DNA of 64,000 nt, taken from positions 1 to 64,000 of the forward strand of contig ML014181.1 in the NCBI GenBank assembly GCA_003615045.1. The letters are read 5' to 3'. The notes beneath the pieces were generated by a model. The model did not search any database, had not been told where the DNA came from, and was given only the letters and a program-made list of their open reading frames with translations. Each line of letters begins with the position of its first letter. The first letter of the stretch is position 1. The position numbers were made by a program, and so were the translations under genes. Source of the stretch: Caulochytrium protostelioides. Taxonomy: Eukaryota > Chytridiomycota > Caulochytriomycetes > Caulochytriales > Caulochytriaceae. Of the stretch, positions 21,673-32,867 are shown piece by piece.

Positions 21673-22806
21673 ATGAGCGACGAGGACGAACAGGCGCTGC
21701 CGTTCGCGCAGTCGGATGTGATGCCTGACCAGATTCTCGCGTCGACCACGGCGATTCCGATCACTCTGGGTAGGTCTTCTCATGGATGTCATGGATCGGC
21801 GTCACCGCCGATATCGACTGATTTGGAGCTCATGAAGAATGGTTTGATGTGTAAATGGTTGTTGGTATGCGATGATGCACGACGGGGACCGACCGCCATC
21901 GTGACAACGGCATGGTTCCCGCCGCCGCCCTTTCGAACGGACCTCGGCCAAATTCGACGCAGTCAACCAGCGGCCGCTCGATGATACCCCCTTTATCGCG
22001 CCGTACGTGCCGGTCTCGCCGGACGTCGCCGACCGAGCGATCGCCTTCGCTCGACTCCGCGCGACCGACACGCTGGTCGATCTCGGTAAGTGACCCACAG
22101 TGCGGAGGGTTGTCCGGCATCGCCAGGATCCGAACATGCTCATTGAAACAGCGATACCTCACCGGAAGCTCATCGACGTGGAGTATGAATGCTGTTCACG
22201 GATGCTTCTGATACATGTCGGCATCGCCTGTCGGTCACGCGGCTCTCTGCCGGGGACTCATGGGGGTGGGGGGTCTGCACAGGCTGCGGTGATGCCCGGA
22301 TCTTGAGACAAGCGCTGCTGGGCCCGACGCCGCCGCAGCAAGCGGTCGGCGTTGAGCTCGACCCGTACCTCGCCGAGCACAACCGCGTCGAGCCCGCGTT
22401 GCGAACAGCCCTGGCGACGGGCCGCTGCGTGTTCTATGAGCAGGATATGTTCACGGTCGACTTGGTGGCGTTGAAAGCGACCGTGCTGATTTTATACCTG
22501 CTGCCGGCCGGTCTGGCTAAGCTGCGGCCGCAGCTGGCGCGGTGGCTCGCGACGCCGTCAGCGTCGCCAACGGAACCCGCGAAGCGGGTCATTTCGATCA
22601 TCTACGCCGTTCCTGACTGGACGCCGGCCGCCCACCTCGACATGGCCATGAGCGCCGCCCCGCTGACCGTTCCGGCCACAGGCATCGGTGCGGCTGCCGT
22701 CGAGGACGACCTCAATTACTCGGGCACACCGTTGCGGACGACGGAGCGACTGTATCGCTATGACGCATCCGTTCCTGAAGTGGGCGCTTTCACGTCGTCG
22801 GCTTGA
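21673..22806 (+). CDS. Class I SAM-dependent methyltransferase, three exons
   Basis: Inferred exons are 21673-21769, 21963-22085 and 22283-22806, giving 247 residues. Donors are GTAGGT at 21770 and GTAAGT at 22086; acceptors are CAG ending at 21962 and 22282. All phases agree. The splice between exons 2 and 3 rebuilds the SAM-binding motif: DTLVDLG joined to CGDARIL. VGVELDPYL (motif II, acidic ribose-binding residue), FYEQDMF, TVLILYLLP and YAVPDWTP follow, as in small methyltransferases of the 'VPTP...DLGCGDGRI...YLLP...DW' type. The substrate is not identifiable; protein lysine or a small molecule are both possible. The frame upstream of the ATG is open but contains no better ATG. The last 49 coding bases overlap the antisense 3' coding end of the TBC gene. 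Confidence 0.8.
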
Positions 22807-25800
22807 TTCGCAGGCGGCAATGGCGATGACGATGACGGAACGGCGGATGCCGCTGCAGCTTCGGCGTTGTCGGCCTTCGTGGCAGATGATGCCGTTCCGT
22901 TCTTCTTGGGCGACACCGACGCGGCGGCAGGCGTCGACGAGGCTGCGGGGGCGGCTTGGGTCTCCAGCAGAGTGAACAGGAGCTGGATTTCTTCATCCGT
23001 GCAAGGCGCGACGCGGGCTTCGGCGTCGGCGCGCTCACGCGCCAGGTGATCGCTGATCTCTTGTGCGCCCTCGGTTACGATGGTGCCCATGACTTCTTCG
23101 ACAACGTGCTCCGATCCCGCGGCCGCCGCCATCACGGCGCGCTGGTCCAGCACGACCTCCGCGTCTTCGCCCGTAGATGCCGCCGAGAAGGTCGTCGCGG
23201 CTTCAGGCGACGCGATGTCCATCTGCTGGACAAGGTCGATCTGGAACCGCGTCGCGGCCTCGCAGACCATGCGCGCGCGGAACACGGCAAAAAGGCGGTC
23301 AGCGCGGCGCAGCAGATCGCGGATGTCGAGCTTGCCCGAGAGCTCGTTGATGAATTTGAGACATTCGTCGAAGGCCGTCAGCTGGAAGAGCGCGTGGCGC
23401 TGCGCATTGAGGATCGCGAACGCGACAAAGATATGCAGGTGGCGCGTCACGGCGCAGGACCAGTGGGCCTCCCAAAACCGTTTAGTGTCCTCGAAGTTCA
23501 GCTCGCGCTTGAACATGACGAGGAACCAGCGGTAACAACAGAACAAGTTGATCGCATCAATGCGCTCTGCCATTATATATCATCACACCAGAATCGAGAT
23601 GCATCGATATATATCGACAGGCATCGAGGTGCATCGGCATCGTCCATGAAATAGACGCAATCATCATGGGTGAGTGACCGACCTTTCATCGTTCATCCGC
23701 GTGTGATCAATGACAGCCTTTTCGAGACCACACCCAAGGAGAAGGGAGAAGACGTACCCATATGGCAGTAAAGCGGGGGATCGAGTAGCTTGATCAGAAG
23801 CTCGAGCTGTTTGAGCTGACGGCGCATGCCGAGCTGGTCGTGGCTAAAGACAACTTGCTGCAGAAGCATGAGATAACCGTGGTCCATCAAGCGAGTAGCA
23901 TCACAGGCATCAGCCAGACAAAGCAAAAGAGGCGTGAGAAGCATGGCCTTTTCAAAGCGACTGGCGCATTAGACAGGGATACTACCATCGGGAACTCGTG
24001 TGCGCTCGACTTACCATGTGCTCCATGTACTGAACAAAGCACCAAAAGGAAGGTGATTCTTCGCGCAGCGTGTCGAGGATCGGCGCGAGCAGATCATTCA
24101 TGCCCTGAACATAGCCCAGCTCAAAGTTGTGCGTCGTATAGGTCACTAGCACGTTGCGCAGGCGCTTCAAGGAGGGGGACAGGGGTCGCGGGCCGTCGGG
24201 CAGATCGAGCACGTCGAGGGGCGTCTGCTCGGCCAGCGCGTCGGCGGAGAGCGGGCGGTCGCTGTCCTGGAAAAACGGTTCGCCGCGATCGGTCCGGATG
24301 ACGTCTTTCTCGACTCGCAAGCGGCGCTCGCGCAGCTTCGCCATCACATCACCGCCCTCGCGCTCATCGCCGCTCGCGCGCTCGCCACGAGGTGCTGCGC
24401 CACGCGCCGGCGCCGGCGCCGGGGATCGGCTGTCGCGTCGGTCGGCGGCTTCGGCAGCGTAAGCATCGAGCAGGAGCGTCTGCCACTGGCGTTTGCGCGC
24501 GTCGTAGTCTTCTTCTTTTGCCGCAAGCATCGCTGTGCGGTCCGCTTCGGTCGCCGTCCACGGATACAACATCAGCAGGTAGCGCCACACGTCGGGGCGA
24601 ATATCATCCTCGACCCCGCGCGCGTAGATCTGGGCGCGCAGCCAGGCCTCGGGTTTCGTCAACTTGCCCGCGGGGTCGTACCACTGGAGCCATTCGGCCG
24701 GCGCGATGGGCCCGAGGCGATCGGCGTCAGCGAGGTCGTGTCGCGCGGGCTGTGCGTCCGCCACCAGGTTGGCATAGTCACACGCAGTATCAGTCTCGAG
24801 CGGCCACGTGGGCTCACCGTCTTCGTGGGACGGCGAGGCGGCCGTGGCGTGACGGCGACGGTTCGCCCGCGCGCTCATGCGGCGGCCGTGGAGGTCGCGC
24901 GCCCACCGCGCCAGGTAGTCGCTAGCGCTGCCGTAGTCCTCGAGCAGCGCCGTGGTCTCGTCGCTGCTGAGGAAGAGCTCGCGGACGTTCGGCGGCACGT
25001 GCGGCAACAAGGGCCGTGTGAGCGGGTGCTCGAGCACCTCGCGGCCTCGGTCGCGCGCGAAGTGCGTGACCCGCGCGAGGCGCGAAAACATGTCCCATCC
25101 GACGCGCTCCAGCGTGTTCGCCGCCGGCTGTCCGGCGATCTGCGACACGATCCCGAGGCCCGTCGTAAAGCCGGACTGTGCCAGATTCTGCAGATGCTGG
25201 ATGCGCTCGGGGAGCACCGGCGTCGCGCCACGTTTCGGCGGGTCCGGCGACGGCGACGGCGACGACGACGGCGACGGCGCCGTGGGGCCTTCATCCGCGC
25301 CCGTGCGCAGCGCGGCCTGACCTAGGGTCGACGATGATGAGACTGATGACGACGGTGGAAGCACCGTATACAGGACCTGCTCAGAGGCGGAGGGGTCGGC
25401 CGATCCAGCAGCCATCTGGAAGCCCGTGGCACGGACCCACGTCTCGAGCTCGCGGCACACGGCGTGGCGGGACGGCGCATCGGCGGCACGGCCAGGGTCG
25501 TACCACAGCGCGGGCAACCCGGTGTCCGCAAATGCGGGCAGCGTGCGCGACGGCGCGGGCATCACGGCCATGCGCGTCGTCGGCGCGGCGTCGGTCGTCG
25601 GCGACGCCACTAGGTAGGTCACGTAGGCGGGCAGGCCGTCGCCGTGGGCCATCGTGAGCTCGCTGCCAATGCAGAAGCGGTGCATGCGCATGAGCGGCAG
25701 GGTCAAGGCCTCGGCGGGCGGCGGAATCGTGACGATGTGGCGCGGCATCTGGTGGCCGGCGGCGCTCAGGGCTGTCAGGGCCACGAGGTGAGCGACATCG

Positions 25801-26042
25801 GCGTTGCCCGCGGCGACGTCTGCGGGAATCCAGCACAGCGCCCACCCGGCGTTCGGATCAGGCGCGGCCTTCTCCGGGGTCGTCGCGCTGATCAGGGCGG
25901 GCACATGGGCGAGTGCTAGGATGCCGTCGCGGCCGGCGGTTTCGCTCGGTGGCGACGTCCCTGGCGCGGCGGACTGCCGCAGGACGACGCCGCTCCGGGC
26001 CGCGTAGAGAACGTAGGCATTGTCCATGGCGTCGGCGTCCAT
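22758..26042 (-). CDS. GYP7: TBC-domain Rab GTPase-activating protein, Gyp7/TBC1D15 type
   Basis: Inferred exons on the minus strand are 26042-24015, 23857-23758 and 23566-22758 (978 residues). Donors GTAAGT and GTACGT, acceptors CTGCAG and GGCAG, and phases all fit. Gyp7-type proteins stimulate GTP hydrolysis by Ypt7/Rab7 on late endosome and vacuole membranes. The N-terminal region opens with VLYAARSGVVLRQ, like the Gyp7 N-terminal domain. The TBC domain starts near residue 468 (DDIRPDVWRYLL). It has the arginine finger in EKDVIRTDR (D580, R583) and the glutamine finger in YVQGMND (about Q646). Exon 2 contributes DQLGMRRQLKQLE...LLDPPLY, and exon 3 the final helices (INLFCCYRWFLVMFKREL). 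The C-terminal 120 residues are Ala/Glu/Ser-rich. The start at 26042 gives the conserved N-terminus. Confidence 0.88.
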
Positions 26043-26816
26043 CGCCGGCGGAAAGGCCCGGCAGGCCCGCGTGCTAGGGGTGACGGGCCTCGTCAGCGAG
26101 TGGGGATGAAGAGAGATCGGCACGACGTGGCACGACGTGGTATGTTGGGTATGGGATGGGGCAATGAGTGTGCAGATTCGATAAGGCGTCAGGACCAGCT
26201 GGAAATGACGTGACGCCCGAATGGCTCGACAGCGATCTGGATCGTCTTGATCGAAAAGCACAACGACTAGCATCTCGACGTGAACGACGTAGGGACCGTA
26301 CCTCTTTATGACCTACTCATCCGTGCCATGAGCTTGTCCGAGAAAAGGACGTCAGTCCGTTTGCGTTCGACCACTCGGCTGCATCACCCGGTGGCCGGCT
26401 TTCACAACAGATGTGGCGCTGGCGCAGCGGCCGGTCGGTCCGGAGCCGAAAGCAGAACACAGAAGGCCCCGACCGCCCTGCGTCCCTGTCCTCTTCCCCT
26501 GAACACGCGCACGTGCCCGGCGGGCCCACCTCTCTGCAGATGGGGCCGGTGAGGGTGCCGGTTGCTGATGCGAGGGCTCCGCTGCATTCCGGTAGCATCC
26601 TTTGTTGTCCATCATTGTTTATCCCAGATCCCATCCCTTCGTTGATTGCCAGCGCTGCCACTGGCGCCCGTATCGAAGGTCCAAGATCGTCATCGTCTGT
26701 CGTCCGTCGAGCCGGTACTCGACAGACAGGCGAGTATCAAGTCAGAAATAAAAAGAACAAAAATGAGATTCAATGATTAAGGGTTTTAAAAAGAGAAATG
26801 GGATGTACCACGGGTT
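26043..26816. other. Intergenic between the GYP7-like and tyrosinase genes
   Basis: 774 bp. It is the promoter side of the GYP7-like gene (-) and the 3' side of the tyrosinase gene (-). No gene or RNA recognised. Bases 26750-26800 are A+T-rich and may hold the tyrosinase 3' end. Confidence 0.45.
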
Positions 26817-29800
26817 TTACAACATCAGCGCCGCGAGAAGGGCCGAGGCTGTGACGAAAGACGCGACAAGGGTGCTGAAGAGCGTGGAGGCCGGGGTGTG
26901 GCCGGCCGAGACCGAGATGACAGCCGCCTCGGCCGTCTTGGCGGCAGCGTAGGTCTCGCAGCGCGAGTACTGCGAGTAGCCGTGCATGGGCGTCACGGTC
27001 GAGATGGTCACCTGCGGGCGGACGTCGTCGTTCGTCGGCATCGGGTACGGCGCGACAGTGGTGCCGGCGAGAATCTCCTGGACGACGGTCGAACAGGCCT
27101 GGTTGAGACGCGACATGATGCCGTCGACGTCGAAGTGGCTGCGGTTGAAGTTCATGTCGATCCACGAGTCCGGCAGCGTGATGGGGACAAACTCGCTGGG
27201 CGGCTTGTAGCTCTTGTCGAAGTAGTTCGTCGGGACGCCCGGCATCGTGTACGAGCGCGTCGGTGTGGCGGTGCGGATCGGGCGGCCGTTCGTCATCGAC
27301 ACGGGCGCGGACGCCGTCGTCGACGACAGCACGCCCGTCGTCACCGAGCTCGTCGTGATCGTGATGACCTGGCCGTTCGTCGACACCGTCGTCGCGAACG
27401 TCACCGTGCTGCTCGCGAGGTCCGTGTTGGGCGCAAGCGCCGCCGGCGCCGCCGAGGTCGTCGCCGGCGGCACATACGTCGCCGTCGCCGTCACGGCCGA
27501 TCCGGCCGCGTCGTTCGTCACCACGAGGTATGCGCCCGTCGCGGTCGTCGTGGGTGCGACGGCCGTCACCGTGACGGTGCCGGCGGAGCCCGCCAGGTCG
27601 GTCGTCACAATCATGTACGTCGACTGCTCGACCGGCGTCGCCGTCTCCGTCGGCAGCGGGCTCGCCGGCGCGTAGCCCATCCACGTGCTCGGCTGGCCGA
27701 CCTTGTCGGTCGTCACGATAAAGTAGGTCGAGGCGGGCACCTCCGTGGGGGTCTCGGTGGCCGCTTCAGTGGCCGTCACGGTGCTGACAACGCCGTCCGT
27801 GGCGGTCGTCTCGATGTAGTAGTGCGGCGCGGGGGCGTTGGTGGGCGCCGGCACCGTGGGGTTCGTCGACGTCGTCGTCAGCGTCAAGGTGCCGTAAGCG
27901 CCGTCCGCGCCCGGGGTCAGGATCAGCATCGACGTCGGGACGGGGGCGTCCTCGGTCGCCGACGCGGTCTGCGTGATCGTCGACACAATCGTCGTCGGCT
28001 GGCCGGCATCGTCGGTCGTCTCAATGACGGTCGTGGCCATGCTGGTGGCGGTCGCCTCCATCGTCGAGGTGATGGTGGTCACGACGCCGGCGTCGTCGGT
28101 CGTCTCGATCACGGTCGTCGACATGGACGACGGCGCGGCCGTCACTTCCATCGTGCTCGTCACGTTCGTCGCGGCGCCAGCGTCGTCGGTCGTCTCGATC
28201 ACGGTCGTCGACAGCGACACCGCCGCCGAGCTGGAGGCCGTCGCCGTCGTGCCAGCGTCGGCGGTCGGCAGGAGCACGAGCGTGTTGCTGTAGTAGCCGT
28301 GGCTGGCGGTCTGCGTCACGACCACATACGCCGAGGACGTCGACGTCACGTAAGCACCCGAGTCGTCGGTGGTCACATAGACAATCGTCGACGGCGCCGC
28401 GGCTTCGGTGGTGCTCGCGGTGCCAGAGGCGGTGCCCGAGGCCGTGCCGGTGACGGTGGCCGTGCCGGTGACGGTGGCCGTGCCGGTGACGGTGGCCGTG
28501 CCGGTGGCCGTGCCGTCCTGGGCCGGCGCGTCGGTCAGGGTGCTGCTGGCGGCCGTCGACGAGCCGCTCGCCGCGCTGCCCGTCACGTCGCCGGTCACGA
28601 GCGCCGGCGCTGCCGACGTCGTGATGGTCACGACCTGCGTCTCGCCGTCCACGACCGTCGTCGACGTCACCACCGCTTCGCCCGCGGGGGACGTCGACCA
28701 CTCGCCGTCGGCGCTGCCGGTGCTGGTGGCGGACAGGTCGGCCGTCGCCGTGCTGCCGGTCGCGTCCGTGGTGCTGCTCGCGGTCGGCGCGAGGGTCGTC
28801 TCGGCGCCGTCGGCGCCGGTCGTGATGGTCGCCGTCGCCGTCGCCGAGACGCCGTCGGCAGGCGTCGCCGAGCCCGTGGCCGAAGCGTCCGGCACCGTCG
28901 TCGTCGTCACAACCGAGGTCGCGCCGTTCTCGTCCGTCAGCGTTGTCGTCACGAGGGATCCCGTCGTCGAGCCGTCGGCCGTGCCGGTCGTCGAGCTCAT
29001 CATGCTGTCGGCCGACGCGGACGTCGAGTTGGTGCCGGCGCCTGGGGTCACCAGCGGCGCCGTCTCGCCGTAGGGCACATAGGCCGCGCACGCATCCGAG
29101 ACGTCCATGACGCTGGCTGCGGTGAGGCTGTCGAAGCCAATGAGCGGCGAGGAGAGACTCGCCTCAGAGCCGTCCGAGTGCTGGCCAGCGAACTGGAAGG
29201 CGCTGTTGCCGTCGTGACCTTCCAAGGCCCACGCGACCTGCACGTTGTACCAGAGATAGTCAAGGAAGGCGTGGTGGAAAAAGAACGTCGGGTCGGTGGG
29301 CGACGACATGCTGTCAAAGTCGTAGCCGACGTTGATGTGCAGCTCACCGTGGATCAGCTCGATCGAGGGCCACCACGAGCGGTAGCCGTCTGTCGACTGC
29401 GAGTACACGCGGCCCAGCATCTCGGGCGACTTGAGCGTTCCCAGCCCCGTCTGCTGCGTGAATCGGCGCCGCAGCGTGCCCGTGTAGGCATAGCGGCTCT
29501 TGAAGTTGGCGAACGGGCCGTTCGGGATGACGCCGTTGTTCGAGCCGCCCAAGTGCGACTCAGCCCAGATGTCGGAGCTGCCGGCATTGTTGTACTCGCG
29601 GGACCAGTCCCAGTAGCCGAGGCAGATCGACGGGTCGACCGTCTGGAGGAGTGACTCGACGTGATACAGGTACGCGCGGTGGAAGGGAAAGAAGCGCGCG
29701 TCACCGTGCGCCGTGGGCGCGTTGTCGACGTGCTTCGCGATGACTTCGCGGTCCCAGATCGACAGGCCGTTCGCGTCCTTCTCGGAGTGGAGCGTCAGGA

Positions 29801-29942
29801 TGGCATCCGTGAACGTTTTCCATTGCTGCTCGCTCCAGCTGTGAATTTCCTGACGGTTGCACGTGCTCGTACATGCCGCATTGGCAAATGGCAGCTGCGC
29901 GACCAATGCCACGGCCAGCGAAATGAATAAAGAGACCAACAT
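26817..29942 (-). CDS. Secreted tyrosinase (type 3 copper) with mucin-like tail, probably GPI-anchored
   Basis: A 1041-residue extracellular polyphenol oxidase; such enzymes oxidise phenols to quinones for melanin or wall cross-linking. A signal peptide (MLVSLFISLAVALVAQ..., cut near FANA-AC) precedes the tyrosinase domain, about residues 25-300. CuA ligands are H71, H79 and H88 (KHVDN, AHGDA, FFPFHRAY). CuB ligands are H198, H202 (IHGELH) and a histidine of DPTFFFHHAFLDYLW (H223/H224). Residues about 310-1000 are Thr/Ser/Ala/Val-rich, with tandem TTVIETTDDAG-type repeats and TATVTG repeats, as in heavily O-glycosylated stalks. The last 20 residues (TLVASFVTASALLAALML) are hydrophobic, fitting a GPI signal. 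An in-frame ATG at 29999 would add 19 basic residues before the signal peptide; 29942 is preferred. Confidence 0.9.
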   Translation of the reverse strand: MLVSLFISLAVALVAQLPFANAACTSTCNRQEIHSWSEQQWKTFTDAILTLHSEKDANGLSIWDREVIAKHVDNAPTAHGDARFFPFHRAYLYHVESLLQTVDPSICLGYWDWSREYNNAGSSDIWAESHLGGSNNGVIPNGPFANFKSRYAYTGTLRRRFTQQTGLGTLKSPEMLGRVYSQSTDGYRSWWPSIELIHGELHINVGYDFDSMSSPTDPTFFFHHAFLDYLWYNVQVAWALEGHDGNSAFQFAGQHSDGSEASLSSPLIGFDSLTAASVMDVSDACAAYVPYGETAPLVTPGAGTNSTSASADSMMSSTTGTADGSTTGSLVTTTLTDENGATSVVTTTTVPDASATGSATPADGVSATATATITTGADGAETTLAPTASSTTDATGSTATADLSATSTGSADGEWSTSPAGEAVVTSTTVVDGETQVVTITTSAAPALVTGDVTGSAASGSSTAASSTLTDAPAQDGTATGTATVTGTATVTGTATVTGTASGTASGTASTTEAAAPSTIVYVTTDDSGAYVTSTSSAYVVVTQTASHGYYSNTLVLLPTADAGTTATASSSAAVSLSTTVIETTDDAGAATNVTSTMEVTAAPSSMSTTVIETTDDAGVVTTITSTMEATATSMATTVIETTDDAGQPTTIVSTITQTASATEDAPVPTSMLILTPGADGAYGTLTLTTTSTNPTVPAPTNAPAPHYYIETTATDGVVSTVTATEAATETPTEVPASTYFIVTTDKVGQPSTWMGYAPASPLPTETATPVEQSTYMIVTTDLAGSAGTVTVTAVAPTTTATGAYLVVTNDAAGSAVTATATYVPPATTSAAPAALAPNTDLASSTVTFATTVSTNGQVITITTSSVTTGVLSSTTASAPVSMTNGRPIRTATPTRSYTMPGVPTNYFDKSYKPPSEFVPITLPDSWIDMNFNRSHFDVDGIMSRLNQACSTVVQEILAGTTVAPYPMPTNDDVRPQVTISTVTPMHGYSQYSRCETYAAAKTAEAAVISVSAGHTPASTLFSTLVASFVTASALLAALML

Positions 29943-32867
29943 GGTGGTGGTGGCACGGCGGTTGATCCGACCACGACGGGAGCGGTGCCTACGTGTCAAT
30001 GAGAAGCGGTGCCTGGTGTGCTCAAGATTCCTTTCCCGTGTGTGTCAGTTCTGTGCGGAAGCCAGACCAGTGAGAGCAAGCAGGGAGAAGGGAGAAGGGG
30101 GTTTCAAACAGTAAAAAAGGGGCGGAAGCGAGACAAATGGTACACAAGGGGGGGAAAGGGGGAAAGGGGGGTCGGTGATCGGCAGACAGACCATGCGACT
30201 GCTGCCAAGGAGGAAAGGGGGTGGAGTGACCGCGAATGAGGGATGCCGATCAACAGCAGCTCAATCAACGGAACCGGTAGAGGCGACGAGACGTGCCGTG
30301 GCCCTATAAACAACACCAACAAGAAAAGAAACTCCCACCTTGTGAATGCCGTGCACGGGGCCACCGAGACGGCAGGAGATGGGATGAAGCAGGGGACCGG
30401 GAGTGGGTGTGTGGCGACGAGGAGCCGGGAAGGAATCTGCGGAAGGGTGATACCGTATCGTCATCGGCTTCCGGAAGGACCTGAGAGCGGGCGGATCAAC
30501 CCTGTCTTCTGATCCGCTGATCTCCGGCCCGCGCTCTATATATGGAAGCGCGGTCCCCGCGGACGGGTGGGAACGGTGCCTTCGGGGTCGCGCCACTCAG
30601 GCCACGCCGGCCCGGCCAGGCCCGGCCAGGCCCTCGCGCGCCCCTTCGTGCGACGGGCACCCGGTGGGCCCCCCGCGTGCGCGCGCGCCCTTCGAGGCGC
30701 TCGGCCGAGCCGTGCGCCGTCAAAAATGCCGCGTCTGGAAAAGGCTGCGCTCGGGTCGCGCGGCCCGTGCCACGCGCGCTGTGGCCAGGACGCTGGGCTC
30801 AGCCGGAGGACGGCGTCGCACGGCCCGCGGCCGATCTCACCCGCGCCGTCGGCGCCGTCCATCGCGGTGCCATACTGCGGCGCGGCGGTCGCGCGCGCGT
30901 CCGGTCGCCGCGCTGCGCTGCGCTGCGCCACCCCACGCCCGGGGGTTCGAGCGGCGTGGTGAGGGCGGCGGCGGGTCCGGCCGGCCGGCCGTCGCCATTC
31001 GGTCATGCGCGTCGGGGTCGCGGGGTTCACCCGAGCGCCGCGCGAGCGCCGCGCGAGCGCCGTCCGCCGGCGACGAGGATCCCGACCCCCCGCGCGCGAG
31101 GCGGCCCGATCCGGCCAGCTCCCCGCATACTGGGCCGGCCGACCGTTGCTGCCCGTGGGTGTTGGGCCCATCGCTCAAATCTGCTCGAATCGGCGCCGAC
31201 CCCTCGGACCTTCGGACCCGCGCGTCGGCGCGCTTCCGGTCGTGGGCGGCCGCGGGGACCCCTGGCGGCGGCCGGCTCCGGCCGAAATGAGGCGGGCGCC
31301 ACCCTCCGCGGTGGTCCGTGAAGGCGGCGGCCCCGGCGGCCTCCGTGCGCTCGACAACAAGAACGCCACCCAGCACCCGGAGGCCCGATCCGACCGCCCT
31401 CAGGCGCCGATCAAGCAGACATCCGACGAGACCGGCCAGAGACCCCAGAGCGATCCTCCGACCGTCAGGGGGCCATGAGCCCAGGCGGCCGCCTTTCTTT
31501 CCGCCATGGAGCGGAGGTCGGCGCGCCATCGTCTCGGCCCCGGCGCCGTCGCGACCCGCGGCTGATGGCTCGACCTTCGCCCGGGCACCCGTCGATGGTG
31601 GCCGCGCAGGATGTGGCAGAGGCGTGACGGCGCAGACGCACGCGCCCCGCGATCCACGTTCGAACCCGAATCCCAATCAACCGTCATGGCCGGCGGAGCG
31701 GCGACGTCTGACCAGGAGGCATCGCGGGAGCGCATGGCGGCGCAGGCACCGAGGGGCCGAATGGCATCGCGGCGGGCCATCCAGCACCACAGGAGGCCGT
31801 CGTCTCGCAGCGCTCGCGCGATGCCCCTACTCCCGTAGCGCGCCATCGGGCACGCGCAAGCGCACAGGTATGGCCCGAGAAGGGGAGGCGTCCCACGTTC
31901 ACGTGCATGACTCATCCTGCCTGATGGGCAGTCCGGCCGTGATGAGGATTTGGGGATCGTTCCAATCTTGATGAGACGCGCACAGCAGCAGATGCATGGG
32001 CCGAATCGGCGCATACTGGGATCCGCCATCGACGCCTCGTGCACGTTCCCAAGATGGGAAACGGGTACGCCGACTCCATGCGACTATGGCGCGGGTTCGA
32101 AAAGGGCGCAGCGCAGACGCTCGGATGAGATTATGATCCTTGGGGCTCGCTGCCTGATGTTGACGCATCCCGCGAGCCATGATGCACGCTGGTCGTGCTT
32201 GCCCTGGCCAAGCATGCCATGAAAGGCGCGTCCCAAGATGGATCGGGGCTATCGTCGTCATGCGACCTCATTTGCGGTTCATTTGTCGCCGCGGCGAACG
32301 CGGCCCAGCGTCGTGCGGGTGCGGCCCTCGCAGCCCCATCCGTCATGATCGGATCATCCATCCCTGACTGCATTTCTCAATATCCAGACTGAATCAAGTG
32401 AACCAATCGAGCCATGCTTACATGAGATGATCAGGTGACCTCGTGACGACGATGGCATGAGCCTGGCATGCCGCATCCGGGTAGCGCGTCGGTGTGACGC
32501 CACCTGAAGCGATGATGAGCGCAAAAGACGGCGAGGCCGTCGCAGTCCTGTTCCGGCGGAAGCATCGGAATGGTTCTGGACGGGCGCGCCGCCGCTCATT
32601 GATGTCGAGCCCTTCCGAATCGAGCCATGGCGCCGTGCGGCGTCCAGTATGAAGAAGCCCCTCGTGCCCCAGCACGAGGGGCCTCCTGCGACGCGGCGTC
32701 GGAGGCGCTCCAGGGAAACGGCGTACACGCCGATCGTTGACTAGGAGCGCTGCTGGTGACGACGGCGGCGGCGTGAACCGGCACTCATGCAACGCGCTTC
32801 GTCTTGCCGAGCACATTCGATCCAGCGCCTCTGGCCCAGTGCCTCCGGCGGCGGCGGGGGGAGGGGA
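29943..32867. other. Long G+C-rich intergenic stretch
   Basis: 2.9 kb with no supported gene. Bases 30100-30240 are purine/G-rich on the plus strand. A TATA-like ctctatatatgg lies at 30534-30545 but no gene follows it convincingly. The many open frames at 30.5-31.7 kb have Arg/Pro/Gly/Ala shadow composition in all six phases. No RNA gene seen. Confidence 0.45.

Noticed and set aside
26898..29654. 918-codon plus-strand open frame
   Set aside because: Antisense shadow of the tyrosinase gene, full of Arg/Gly repeats produced by the Thr/Ser-rich coding repeats.
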